From: an uncultured Pelagibacteraceae bacterium
Lineage (GTDB): Bacteria > Pseudomonadota > Alphaproteobacteria > Pelagibacterales > Pelagibacteraceae
DNA length: 64,000 nt
Reading direction: 5' to 3'
Assembly: GCA_902587145.1 (NCBI GenBank)
Contig: CACIKD010000001.1
Coordinates: forward strand, 186,805 to 250,804
The position numbers and the translations under genes are program-made. How positions within the stretch are numbered: position 1 is the stretch's first letter; each line of letters begins with the position of its first letter. Below are positions 38,737 to 47,367 of the stretch, piece after piece. The notes below the pieces were generated by a model. That model ran no database searches. It worked only from the letters and a program-made list of their open reading frames with translations, and had not been told where the DNA came from.

Positions 38737-39621
38737 TTAATTTAATCCTTTATTGTTTTTTTTTACAATATAAATTCCAAATATTATTATACTCAATGAA
38801 ATCAAAACACGCCAAGTAATAACTTCGTTCATAAGAAAATACCCAAAGAATACTCCAAAAATTGGAATTAAATATGCTACTTGCGTTTGAAAAACTAATC
38901 CATTTACAGCTAAAATTCTAAATCTTATTAACCAAGCTAATCCTGTTGCAACGATACCTAAGTAAAGTAAAGATAAAGTAGACTCTAGAGTTGGTTCAGC
39001 TAACCAGGGTTTTTCTAAAATTATCGCCATCGGAAAAAGAAAAATTAGAGACCATATGGTTGTAGATGTAGTGACGTTTTCGTTTCCTTTATTTTTTATT
39101 CGTATAGTTAATATGCCGCCAATAGAATAAAATGTCGAACCTAAAATCGTAATTAAAGCGAAAATATAATTACTTTCATTAATAATAATTTTATCTAAAA
39201 ATAAAAATAAAATTCCTGAAAAACCTATTAGAACTCCGATAACTTTAAATATATTAATTTTTTCATTTTTTGTAAAAAAATGAGCTAATATTGTTCCACT
39301 TAATGGCGTTGTACTCATTAACATTGCAGCTAAATAACTATTAATTTTACTTGTGCCTATAGCTATTAAAATAAATGGGATGGCTATATTACAAAGCCCT
39401 ATTAGAGCATAGTTTTTCCATTCTTTTGAAAAAGCTTCTATTTTAATTTTTTTAAATTTACAAAGCAAAATTAGCGGTGCGCTGGCAAAAATTACTCTAA
39501 CTAGCGCTAAAGTAATTGGTTCATAAGAATAAGTCGCGATTTTTATGTTAAAAAATGAAGAACCCCAAATTATACCCAACAAAACAAGTAAAAATATATC
39601 AAATGAATTAGCTTCTCTCAT
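38737..39621 (-). CDS. EamA/DMT family transporter
   Basis: A 294-residue inner membrane protein with ten predicted membrane segments arranged as two EamA repeats (first about residues 10-140, second about 150-290). Features include LGIIWGSSFFNIKIA at the N-terminus and ALVRVIFAS. Members export amino acids or other small metabolites, but the substrate cannot be read from sequence. It is 5 bp upstream of the family-4 glycosyltransferase and divergent from glnA, sharing a 105-bp spacer with an NtrC-like palindrome only 7 bp from its start codon. Confidence 0.85.
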   Translation of the reverse strand: MREANSFDIFLLVLLGIIWGSSFFNIKIATYSYEPITLALVRVIFASAPLILLCKFKKIKIEAFSKEWKNYALIGLCNIAIPFILIAIGTSKINSYLAAMLMSTTPLSGTILAHFFTKNEKINIFKVIGVLIGFSGILFLFLDKIIINESNYIFALITILGSTFYSIGGILTIRIKNKGNENVTTSTTIWSLIFLFPMAIILEKPWLAEPTLESTLSLLYLGIVATGLAWLIRFRILAVNGLVFQTQVAYLIPIFGVFFGYFLMNEVITWRVLISLSIIIFGIYIVKKNNKGLN

Positions 39622-39627
39622 AAAATC

Positions 39628-39644
39628 TGCACTTAATAAGTGTA
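39628..39644. promoter_or_regulatory. NtrC-box-like palindrome upstream of glnA
   Basis: TGCACTTAATAAGTGTA matches the NtrC site pattern TGCACY-N5-RGTGCA at 11 of 12 defined positions. It contains a perfect CACTT/AAGTG inverted repeat. It ends just before the putative glnA -35 hexamer and lies 7 bp upstream of the EamA transporter start codon, so it could affect both genes. The regulator is not visible in this window; an NtrX- or NtrC-type protein is the natural candidate. Confidence 0.45.
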
Positions 39645-39674
39645 TTGATGCTTTAAACGCATAGCTGATATCAT
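39645..39674 (+). promoter_or_regulatory. Candidate glnA promoter
   Basis: TTGATG (39,645-39,650), an 18-bp spacer and TATCAT (39,669-39,674) resemble a sigma-70 promoter about 50 bp upstream of the glnA ATG. No sigma-54 signature (GG-N10-GC) stood out in the spacer. The NtrC-like palindrome abuts the -35. Confidence 0.4.
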
Positions 39675-39726
39675 CTTATTAGAGGTTATTCCATAACTAT
39701 ATTCTGGTAAATAATCCCGTAAATTT

Positions 39727-41133
39727 ATGAGCGCTAGTAAAATTATAAAATTAATAAAAGAAAAAGAAGTTGAATACGTAGATCTAAGATTTACTGATCC
39801 AAGAGGAAAACTTCAACATCTTACAATGGATTGTTCTGTTGTAGATGAAGACATGCTAGACAAAGGTGTTTTTTTTGATGGATCCTCAATTGCTGGATGG
39901 AAAGCGATAAATGAGTCTGATATGATTTTAAAACCTGATCTATCAAGACCAATAATTGATCCTTTTAATTCTCATACAACTCTAAATATATTTTGTGACA
40001 TCATGGACGCAGTTAAAAAAGATTCTTACGGAAGAGATCCAAGAGGAACTGCGAAAAAAGCTGAAAGTTATTTAAAAAAAACTGGTATAGGAGATAAAGC
40101 TTTCTTTGGTCCTGAGCCCGAATTTTTTGTTTTTGATGATGTTAGATTTAAAAATGATATGAACGAAACAAGTTTTTCAATTGATAGCTCTGAAGGACCA
40201 TATAACACTGGTAAGAAATATGAAAATGGTAACCTTGGACATAGACCTGGTATTAAAGGCGGATATTTTCCAGTGCCTCCAGTTGATAGCGCGCAAGATA
40301 TGAGAAGTGAGTATTTAAAAGCTTTAAAAGACATGGGTGTTAAAGTTGAAAAACATCACCACGAGGTTGCTCCGTCACAACATGAACTAGGAATGTATTT
40401 TGGTACTTTAACCGATATGGCAGATAACGTTCAATTATATAAATACGCGGTACAAATGGTTACAAATTCATTTGGGAAATCTGCTACGTTTATGCCAAAG
40501 CCTGTAAAGGGTGATAATGGTTCAGGAATGCATTGCCACCAATCAATATGGAAAGGTAACTCACCTTTATTTATGGGTAAAGAGTATGCAGGATTGTCAC
40601 AAACCGCATTGTATTATATCGGTGGAATTTTAAAGCACGCAAAAGCAATTAACGCGTTCTCAAACGCAACTACAAATAGCTACAAAAGATTAATTCCTGG
40701 TTTTGAGGCTCCGGTCATTTTAGCTTACTCGGCTAGAAATAGATCTGCATCTTGTAGAATTCCAATTACAATGAACCCAAAGGCTGCAAGAATGGAAATA
40801 AGATTTCCAGATGCTGCGGGAAATCCTTATTTGACATTTGCCTCAATGTTAATGGCTGGAATTGATGGTATCAAAAATAAAATTAACCCAGGTAAAGCTT
40901 TTGATAAAGACCTTTATACTTTAGGCGAAGATGAAGTAAAAAAACTTCCAACAGTGTGCGGTTCTTTGAGAGAAGCAATGGAAAGTTTAGATAAAGATAG
41001 AAAGTTTTTAACTGAAGGTGGAGTTTTTACTGATGATCAAATAGACGCTTATATAGACTTAAAATTTCAAGAAATTTACAAATTCGAACATACTCCACAC
41101 CCAATTGAATTTGAAATGTATTACAGTCAATAA
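39727..41133 (+). CDS. glnA: Glutamine synthetase type I
   Basis: Condenses ammonia and glutamate to glutamine, the main ammonium assimilation step. The 468-residue protein is a full-length GSI with FDGSSIAGWK near residue 50, EPEFFVFD (metal-binding), GDNGSGMHCHQSIWK (ATP and ammonium site), NRSASCRIP and RFPDAAGNPYL. The Tyr in KDLYTLGEDE corresponds to the adenylylation site of E. coli GlnA, so modification is possible if an adenylyltransferase exists elsewhere. The gene stands alone, converging on the SUF operon with a 3-bp gap. Confidence 0.97.
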   Translation: MSASKIIKLIKEKEVEYVDLRFTDPRGKLQHLTMDCSVVDEDMLDKGVFFDGSSIAGWKAINESDMILKPDLSRPIIDPFNSHTTLNIFCDIMDAVKKDSYGRDPRGTAKKAESYLKKTGIGDKAFFGPEPEFFVFDDVRFKNDMNETSFSIDSSEGPYNTGKKYENGNLGHRPGIKGGYFPVPPVDSAQDMRSEYLKALKDMGVKVEKHHHEVAPSQHELGMYFGTLTDMADNVQLYKYAVQMVTNSFGKSATFMPKPVKGDNGSGMHCHQSIWKGNSPLFMGKEYAGLSQTALYYIGGILKHAKAINAFSNATTNSYKRLIPGFEAPVILAYSARNRSASCRIPITMNPKAARMEIRFPDAAGNPYLTFASMLMAGIDGIKNKINPGKAFDKDLYTLGEDEVKKLPTVCGSLREAMESLDKDRKFLTEGGVFTDDQIDAYIDLKFQEIYKFEHTPHPIEFEMYYSQ

Positions 41134-41136
41134 TAT

Positions 41137-41472
41137 TTAAACTTTAAAAGATTCTCCACATCCACATCGCTCTGTTTCATTAGGATTTTTGAATACGAAT
41201 TGCGATGAAAATTTTTCTTTTTTATAATCCATTTCTGTTCCAAGAAGATAAATAATTGCAGCAGGATCTATAAAAACTTTTACTCCTTTGTCTTCAATAA
41301 CTTCATCATTTGCTTTTTTATCTTTTGCGTATTCCATTGAATAACTCATACCAGCACATCCGCCAGTTTTAACACCAACTCTTACCCCAATAGTTTTGCC
41401 ATCAGCATTTGACATAATTTCTTTAATTCTTGCTGCTGCACTATCAGATAATTTAATAATTTGTCCACTCAT
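41137..41472 (-). CDS. sufA: A-type iron-sulfur carrier (SufA/IscA family)
   Basis: A 111-residue protein that accepts a nascent Fe-S cluster and passes it to apoproteins. The three conserved cysteines are in GGCAGMSYSM and the C-terminal ERCGCGESF. Its start overlaps the SufT stop in an ATGA. It is the last gene of the SUF operon. ErpA is closely related; the operon context favours SufA. Confidence 0.92.
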   Translation of the reverse strand: MSGQIIKLSDSAAARIKEIMSNADGKTIGVRVGVKTGGCAGMSYSMEYAKDKKANDEVIEDKGVKVFIDPAAIIYLLGTEMDYKKEKFSSQFVFKNPNETERCGCGESFKV

Positions 41473-41768
41473 AAGTTTAATTCTAATTTTGCCTCCTCAC
41501 TCATCATATCTTTTGTCCAAGGAGGATTCCAGACAAGTTTCAGCTCTACTTTTTTAACTTCTTCAATTGAATTAATATTCTCCTTTACCATTTTAGGCAA
41601 ACTTTCTGCTACAGGGCAATTTGGGCTTGTTAAAGTCATCTCAATATGTGCTTCATTATCATTTTTTATTTCAATATTATAGATTAATCCTAAGTCATAA
41701 ATATTAACTGGAATTTCAGGATCATAAATTTTTTTTACCTCAGTAATTATTTTATCTTTTAATTTCAT
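41469..41768 (-). CDS. sufT: SufT, DUF59/MIP18 family Fe-S assembly factor
   Basis: A 99-residue protein of the DUF59 family with DPEIPVNIYDLGLIYNIEI near residue 17 and LTSPNCPVAESLP carrying the conserved Cys. SufT proteins help Fe-S maturation under high demand. It lies 1 bp downstream of the SufU-like gene and overlaps sufA by 4 bp. Confidence 0.9.
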   Translation of the reverse strand: MKLKDKIITEVKKIYDPEIPVNIYDLGLIYNIEIKNDNEAHIEMTLTSPNCPVAESLPKMVKENINSIEEVKKVELKLVWNPPWTKDMMSEEAKLELNL

Positions 41769-41769
41769 A

Positions 41770-42207
41770 TTATTTTTCCAAAACGGAAGATAGCGTATGC
41801 CAGGCCATTGTTGCGCACTTAACTCTCATAGGAAAATCTTTTACCCCTGATAGAGACATTAAAGTAGTTTTTTGATCATCATTTAAACTATTAAGTGTTA
41901 TTGATTTGCTTTCTTTTATTAAGTTCAAGAAGTTATCAATAATAATTTTAGCTACATTAAAATCTTTTCCTTTTAAAATATCAGTTAAAATAGAGGCTGA
42001 TGCAAGAGATATTGCACAACCCTCTCCCTCGAAACTGAGATTTAAAATTTTTTTGTCTTTATTAAGTTGAGCGTAAATATGAACTTTATCACCACATAGA
42101 GGGTTATGACCTTTTGCATCGCTGGTAAAATCTTTACATTTTCCGAAGTTCCTCGGATTTTTACCGTGATCCAAAATTATTTCTTGATATAACTCTTTTA
42201 ATTCCAT
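41770..42207 (-). CDS. sufU: SufU/NifU-type protein
   Basis: A 145-residue IscU-fold protein with the three conserved cysteines in NPLCGDKVHIY, EGEGCAISLASAS and VKCATMAWHTL. The Asp after the first Cys is present. The segment between the second and third cysteines is longer than in IscU, as in SufU, which takes sulfur from SufS through a zinc site. It follows sufS with a one-base overlap. No SufE gene was seen in the operon, so this protein is the likely sulfur acceptor. A scaffold role is the alternative. Confidence 0.88.
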   Translation of the reverse strand: MELKELYQEIILDHGKNPRNFGKCKDFTSDAKGHNPLCGDKVHIYAQLNKDKKILNLSFEGEGCAISLASASILTDILKGKDFNVAKIIIDNFLNLIKESKSITLNSLNDDQKTTLMSLSGVKDFPMRVKCATMAWHTLSSVLEK

Positions 42208-43424
42208 TAAATTTTGAACACCTTCTTACATTTTTCTATTGCGTTAAGTAAAATATCAATATCTTCTTTAGTATTATATAAACCTATAGATGCCCGAGCG
42301 GTAGCTGGCATACCAATTTTTTCGTGTAAAATTTGGCAACAATGATGCCCAGCTCGTATCGCAACTCCGTCATCATCTAGAATAGTTGCTATATCATGTG
42401 GGTGAACTCCTTTTAAAGTAAATGATATAACTGAAGCTTTATCTTTAGGATCACCAATTAAATTTATTGAATTGTTTTTTCTTATTTTTTCCATACCATA
42501 TTTAAGAATTTCGTTTTCATTTTCAGATATTTTGTCTAAACCGATTTTTTCAATTAGTTTTATTGACTCACTAAAAGCTACCACTTCAGCGGTTTGCATT
42601 GTGCCGGCTTCAAATTTAGTAGGACTTTCAGCAAACGTTATATTCTCTTTTTTTACTTCGTTAATCATTCCCCCTCCACCTTGATAAGGAGGCATTTCAT
42701 CAAGCCATTTTTTCTTTCCATAAAGTATTCCAAGTCCATTAGGTCCATATAATTTATGGCAAGAGATTACATAGAAGTCACATCCTAATTTTTGCATATC
42801 TAATTTTAAGTGTGGAGCCCCTTGTGTTCCATCAACAAGGACAGGAATTTTTTTTGATGAAGCTAAATCAATTATTTCTTTTAAGGGACTTATACCTCCT
42901 GTAACATTAGATATGTGTGTTATAGCTATTATTTTGGTTTTATTTGTGATTAATTTTTTTATTTCGTCAACTTGTATCTCAAGATTTTCATTAATTTTTG
43001 CAAATTTAATTACTGCTTTTTTTTTGTTTCTAAGGTAATGCCAAGGAACATAATTTGAGTGATGCTCTAACTCTGTTAGAATAATTTCATCTCCTTCTTG
43101 AATAAATTTTTCTCCAAAAGAATTTGCTACTAAATTTATTCCTTCAGTAGCACCTTTTGTAAATATAATCTCCTCTCTGTGCTTTGCGTTAATAAATTTC
43201 TTTACAAGATCTCTTGTTTCTTCAAATCTGTTAGTTGCAGTAACAGCTAATGAATGTACACTTCTACCAACATTTGAAAATTCATTCTCATAAAAATAAG
43301 ACATTCTATCAATAACAGATTTAGGTTTTTGAGAAGAATTCGCGCTATCTAAATAAACTAGTGGTTTATTGTTAATTTTTTTTTTAAATATAGGAAAATT
43401 TTTTTTAATTTGATCTATTTTCAT
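42207..43424 (-). CDS. sufS: Cysteine desulfurase SufS
   Basis: A PLP enzyme that removes sulfur from cysteine for Fe-S assembly. The 405 residues include YLDSANSSQKP at the N-terminus, the PLP lysine in SCHKLYGPNGLG and the catalytic cysteine in RAGHHCCQ near residue 360, typical of group II desulfurases (SufS). It overlaps sufD by 20 bp and sufU by one base. Confidence 0.95.
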   Translation of the reverse strand: MKIDQIKKNFPIFKKKINNKPLVYLDSANSSQKPKSVIDRMSYFYENEFSNVGRSVHSLAVTATNRFEETRDLVKKFINAKHREEIIFTKGATEGINLVANSFGEKFIQEGDEIILTELEHHSNYVPWHYLRNKKKAVIKFAKINENLEIQVDEIKKLITNKTKIIAITHISNVTGGISPLKEIIDLASSKKIPVLVDGTQGAPHLKLDMQKLGCDFYVISCHKLYGPNGLGILYGKKKWLDEMPPYQGGGGMINEVKKENITFAESPTKFEAGTMQTAEVVAFSESIKLIEKIGLDKISENENEILKYGMEKIRKNNSINLIGDPKDKASVISFTLKGVHPHDIATILDDDGVAIRAGHHCCQILHEKIGMPATARASIGLYNTKEDIDILLNAIEKCKKVFKI

Positions 43425-44661
43425 ATTTTATATGTGTATTAAAATGATTTAACAAAATATCCATTATCTCTTTGTTTTTTATTTTTTCTAAGACAGTCTC
43501 TAAAAATCCTTTTATAATCATTTTAACTGCTTCTTTACTATCTATTCCTCTAGATTTTAAATAAAACAAAGCATCTTTATCAATATTTCCTGAGGTTGAG
43601 CCATGCGAACATTTTACATCATCTGCATAAATTTCAAGTTCGGGTTTCGTGCTAAATTCAGAATCTTTATCAAGTAGAAGCCCTTTGCTTAATTGGTAAG
43701 CATTTGTTTTTTGAGCTATTTCCTCCACAAAGATTTTGCCTTGGAACACTCCTTTGCTACCTGAGGTAATAACATTTTTTACATCTTGATGACTTTGACA
43801 ATTCGGTTTTAAATGTTGAACAGTTGTTTTAACTTCTTGATGTTTATTTGTGCCTAAAAATAATCCAGAGTATACCTCGCTAGAAGAATTTGTCCCATTA
43901 AGTTTAATATTGCTCTCAAATTTTCCAAATTTTATTCCAGATGAAAATAAGTATTTTTTAAAATTTGAATTTTTTGATAATTGCACTTTAGAATATTCAT
44001 AAAAAAAATTTTTACTTTCATTTTTGTTAATAAAATAATAGTTAAGGAATGCATTTTCATCTATGTTGATATATTTAAAGGTATTTTTAAAAAAATTTCC
44101 TTTAGACTCGTCTACCAGATATTCTAGTATTGTAGCATTTGAATTTTTTAACAAGTTTATAGAATCAGAATTGTTTATTATTTTATTTTTTAAAGTGCCT
44201 GTAAAGTAATTATAAATTACTATTGGGTGTTTAAATTTGTAATCTGAACTTATATTTAAGTTAAATCCACCCTCATGCAATGCAGTATTTAAATTTTGCA
44301 TTGGATTATCTTTCAAATTATTTGCGAAGTTTAAATGATGATTAAAGTCGAGATTTGTAATTGAAATACAATTTTTATCTTTTAAATTTTCTGATTTAAA
44401 ATCAAATGATTGAAGTTTTCCATTTATAAGTTTTATTGAGTTATGAATAAAACTAAATTCATGAAAGTCAGGTTTTTTATCATTTAAATTATCATTGTTT
44501 AATTCATCAAAATTATCCTTTAAAAATTTTTCTAAATCAGTAAATTTCCAGTCTTCTTCTCTTTTATTAGGAAAACCTTTTTTTTTAAAATTTGTTAAAT
44601 TTTCCTCTCTCAACTTAAGACTTTTGTCTGACTTATCCCTTATTTTAAAATTTAATTCCAT
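43405..44661 (-). CDS. sufD: Fe-S assembly protein SufD
   Basis: The SufB-related partner in the SufBC2D scaffold. The 418-residue protein has the N-terminal segment KREEDWKFTDL and the C-terminal beta-helix with ADDVKCSHGSTSGNID and FYLKSRGI, including the conserved His and Cys region. I place the start at the ATG at 44,661, 2 bp after the sufC stop; an in-frame TTG at 44,667 lies inside sufC and is less likely. Confidence 0.93.
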   Translation of the reverse strand: MELNFKIRDKSDKSLKLREENLTNFKKKGFPNKREEDWKFTDLEKFLKDNFDELNNDNLNDKKPDFHEFSFIHNSIKLINGKLQSFDFKSENLKDKNCISITNLDFNHHLNFANNLKDNPMQNLNTALHEGGFNLNISSDYKFKHPIVIYNYFTGTLKNKIINNSDSINLLKNSNATILEYLVDESKGNFFKNTFKYINIDENAFLNYYFINKNESKNFFYEYSKVQLSKNSNFKKYLFSSGIKFGKFESNIKLNGTNSSSEVYSGLFLGTNKHQEVKTTVQHLKPNCQSHQDVKNVITSGSKGVFQGKIFVEEIAQKTNAYQLSKGLLLDKDSEFSTKPELEIYADDVKCSHGSTSGNIDKDALFYLKSRGIDSKEAVKMIIKGFLETVLEKIKNKEIMDILLNHFNTHIKYENRSN

Positions 44662-44663
44662 GA

Positions 44664-45398
44664 TCAAATAAGATTTGTGTACCCAGTCTTTTCCAACTCT
44701 TCTCCTAATTCTTTTGAGCCAGTTTTTATAATTTTTCCTGCTGACAACACATGTATAAAATCTGGTTTAATAAAATTTAAAAGTCTTTGATAATGAGTGA
44801 TTACTAGAAAAGAATTATTCTTATTTTTGTAGGAATTAACACCCTCAGCAACAATTTTTAGTGCATCGATATCAAGTCCTGAGTCTGTCTCATCTAAAAT
44901 TGCTAACTTAGGTTCTAGTATTTTTAATTGAAGTATTTCATTTTTTTTCTTTTCGCCACCTGAAAATCCAACATTTAAATGTCTGGATAGAAACTTTTCA
45001 TCAATACTTAGCTCTTTAGCTTTTTCTTTTACAATTTTAATAAAATTAATTGCATCTAAATCTTTCTGCCCTTTTGCTTTTCTTATTGAGTTTAATGAGG
45101 TTCTTAAAAAATTATTAGTATTTACCCCTGGTATTTCCGTGGGGTACTGGAAAGCTAAAAACATTCCTTTTTGAGCTCTTTCTTCTATTGAGATTTGTGT
45201 TAAATCCTCCCCTTCATACTTTAACTCGCCAGAAATATTATACCCTGGTTTGCCTGATAAAATGTTTGCTAAGGTACTTTTCCCAGATCCGTTGGGACCC
45301 ATAATCGCGTGAACTTCCCCTTTATTTATTTTGAGATTTAAGCCATTGATAATTTGTTTCTTATTTATATCAGCTTTTAAGTTTTTAATTTCTAACAT
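44664..45398 (-). CDS. sufC: Fe-S assembly ATPase SufC
   Basis: The ABC-type ATPase of the SufBC2D complex, 244 residues. It has Walker A GPNGSGKSTLA, the SufC-specific signature GFSGGEKKKNEILQL and Walker B LAILDETDSGLDIDAL. GMFLAFQYPTEIPGV is the Q-loop region characteristic of SufC. It overlaps sufB by one base. Confidence 0.97.
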   Translation of the reverse strand: MLEIKNLKADINKKQIINGLNLKINKGEVHAIMGPNGSGKSTLANILSGKPGYNISGELKYEGEDLTQISIEERAQKGMFLAFQYPTEIPGVNTNNFLRTSLNSIRKAKGQKDLDAINFIKIVKEKAKELSIDEKFLSRHLNVGFSGGEKKKNEILQLKILEPKLAILDETDSGLDIDALKIVAEGVNSYKNKNNSFLVITHYQRLLNFIKPDFIHVLSAGKIIKTGSKELGEELEKTGYTNLI

Positions 45399-46831
45399 TA
45401 TCCAACACTTCCTTCTAAACTTATTGAAACCAATTTTTGTGCTTCTACGGCAAATTCCATAGGTAATTGTTGCAAAACTTCTTTGCAGAAACCATTAACT
45501 ATTAAACTTACTGCTTCTTCTTGATTTAAACCTCGTTGATTACAGTAAAAAAGTTGGTCCTCATTAATTTTTGAGGTTGTAGCTTCATGTTCAATTGTAG
45601 ATGATGAATTTTTGTTTCTAATATAAGGTACTGTATGAGCTCCACATTTATTCCCCATCAAGAGAGAGTCGCACTGAGTATAATTTCTAGAATTTTCCGC
45701 TTTTTTGCTTATGTCTACAAGTCCTCTGTAAGTATTATCTGCTTTTCCTGCAGATATTCCTTTAGAAATAATTTTGCTTTTAGTATTTTTTCCTAAGTGG
45801 ATCATTTTCGTTCCAGTATCAGCTTTTTGATGATTATTAGTAATCGCAATTGAATAAAACTCTCCCACAGAGTTGTCCCCTTGTAAAATACAGCTAGGAT
45901 ATTTCCATGTTATAGCTGAACCTGTTTCAACTTGTGTCCATGAAATTTTAGAATTTTTTCCTCTACAAGCACCTCGTTTAGTCACAAAATTGTATATTCC
46001 TCCTTTACCTTCCTCATCACCTGGGTACCAATTTTGCACAGTTGAATATTTAATTTCAGCATCATCTAAAGCCACAAGTTCTACATTAGCAGCATGAAGT
46101 TGATTTTCGTCTCTCATCGGTGCTGTGCAACCCTCAAGGTAACTAACATAACTTCCTTTATCAGCAATAATAAGTGTTCTTTCAAACTGGCCAGTTTGAG
46201 AAGCATTAATTCTAAAATAAGTAGAAAGTTCCATTGGACATCTCACATTAGGAGGTATGTAAACAAAAGATCCATCGGTAAATACGGCAGAATTTAAAGT
46301 TGCAAAGTAATGGTCAGTTAACGGAATTACAGATCCTAAATATTTTTTAACTAAATCTGGATGTTTTTGTATAGCCTCAGAAATAGAGCAAAAAATTATC
46401 CCTTTTTTAGTTAATTCACCTTTGAAAGTAGTCGCCACAGAAACGGAGTCAAAAACCGCATCTACAGCTACCCCACTCAATCTTTTTTGCTCATCTAAAG
46501 GAATTCCAAGTTTTTTATAAGTTTCGATAAGTTTTGGGTCAACTTCATCTAAACTTTTAGGTTTATTCTTCGTGCTTTTAGGTGCAGAATAATAATAAAG
46601 ATCTTGATAATCTATTTTTGGATACTTAGGTTTTTGCCAGTTTGGTTCTTTTAAAGATTTTAACCTTTTATATGCTTTAAGTCTCCAATCCAAAAGCCAT
46701 TTTGGCTCTTTTTTTTCTTTTGAGATAAATTTTATTGTTCCCTCACTTAATCCTTTAGGTGCTTTAAAACTCTCTATGTCAGTGGTAAAACCATATTTAT
46801 AATCTTTATTTGTATCAAAAACTTTACTCAT
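45398..46831 (-). CDS. sufB: Fe-S assembly scaffold SufB
   Basis: The main scaffold on which clusters are built. The 477-residue protein has the N-terminal [13 protein letters not shown], the middle [20 protein letters not shown] and the C-terminal [16 protein letters not shown] and [12 protein letters not shown], all characteristic of SufB. The Cys in [10 protein letters not shown] is the conserved cluster-assembly residue. It shares one base with the Rrf2 regulator gene upstream. Confidence 0.97.
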   Translation of the reverse strand: MSKVFDTNKDYKYGFTTDIESFKAPKGLSEGTIKFISKEKKEPKWLLDWRLKAYKRLKSLKEPNWQKPKYPKIDYQDLYYYSAPKSTKNKPKSLDEVDPKLIETYKKLGIPLDEQKRLSGVAVDAVFDSVSVATTFKGELTKKGIIFCSISEAIQKHPDLVKKYLGSVIPLTDHYFATLNSAVFTDGSFVYIPPNVRCPMELSTYFRINASQTGQFERTLIIADKGSYVSYLEGCTAPMRDENQLHAANVELVALDDAEIKYSTVQNWYPGDEEGKGGIYNFVTKRGACRGKNSKISWTQVETGSAITWKYPSCILQGDNSVGEFYSIAITNNHQKADTGTKMIHLGKNTKSKIISKGISAGKADNTYRGLVDISKKAENSRNYTQCDSLLMGNKCGAHTVPYIRNKNSSSTIEHEATTSKINEDQLFYCNQRGLNQEEAVSLIVNGFCKEVLQQLPMEFAVEAQKLVSISLEGSVG

Positions 46832-47238
46832 TATCTTTTTACTATCTCCTCTAATTTTACATTTTCAAAAAATCCATTAATGTGTGAGTCTAATTTGTCC
46901 CATAAATTATGCGTAATACATTTAACCGATTTGTTATTGCATCCTTTTTTTGACTCTTTTTTGCAGTTAAGAGTTTTTACCTCTTCATTTACAGCATAAA
47001 AAATATTTGAAAGTTTAATTTCAGAGGCTGGTTTTTCTAAAGCATATCCGCCTTTTACACCTCTTACACTTTTAACTAATTTATTTTCTTTTAAATGAAC
47101 AAATAATTTTTCTAAATAAGCTAGTGAAATATTCTGCCTTATTGAAATCTCAGATAAACTCACTGGTTTATCCTTAGAATAAGATGCTAGATCGGCCATA
47201 GCCATCACTGCATATCTGCCTTTAGTTGTAAGTTTCAT
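46831..47238 (-). CDS. iscR: Rrf2-family iron-sulfur regulator (IscR-like)
   Basis: The first gene of the SUF operon, 135 residues. The N-terminal winged helix ([18 protein letters not shown], then [14 protein letters not shown] and [10 protein letters not shown]) is typical of IscR. Cys92, Cys100, Cys107 and His110 sit close to the 2Fe-2S ligands of E. coli IscR (Cys92, 98, 104, His107), although the Cys spacing (7 and 6 residues) is wider. It probably senses Fe-S status and controls this operon through the palindrome just upstream. Confidence 0.92.
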   Translation of the reverse strand: MKLTTKGRYAVMAMADLASYSKDKPVSLSEISIRQNISLAYLEKLFVHLKENKLVKSVRGVKGGYALEKPASEIKLSNIFYAVNEEVKTLNCKKESKKGCNNKSVKCITHNLWDKLDSHINGFFENVKLEEIVKR

Positions 47239-47267
47239 AAAACGGCTTGTTTTACAGCATTTTTTAT

Positions 47268-47296
47268 TTAATTCCTACTAAATTACTCCGAATTAA
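47268..47296. promoter_or_regulatory. Candidate IscR-like operator upstream of the SUF operon
   Basis: A 29-bp imperfect palindrome with perfect outer arms TTAATTC/GAATTAA (47,268-47,274 and 47,290-47,296) and a core CTACTAAATTACTCC. The core resembles E. coli type 1 IscR sites (ACTA-www-TACTC-like). It starts 30 bp upstream of the regulator's ATG, where bound protein could block transcription. No convincing -10/-35 pair was found nearby. Confidence 0.5.
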
Positions 47297-47367
47297 AAAA
47301 AGATATTTGACGCACAAAAACATGTTATAAGACTAATCTTTTATTGAAACTAGTTATCATTATTATT

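Noticed and set aside
39622-39726. Glutamine riboswitch (glnA RNA motif) upstream of glnA
   Set aside because: The spacer lacks the conserved bases and paired regions of that motif; only the NtrC-like palindrome and promoter hexamers stand out.
47344-47367. N-terminal extension of the alpha/beta hydrolase from a TTG
   Set aside because: It adds MKLVIIII, a short hydrophobic stretch without support, and the ATG at 47,368 fits the family start.
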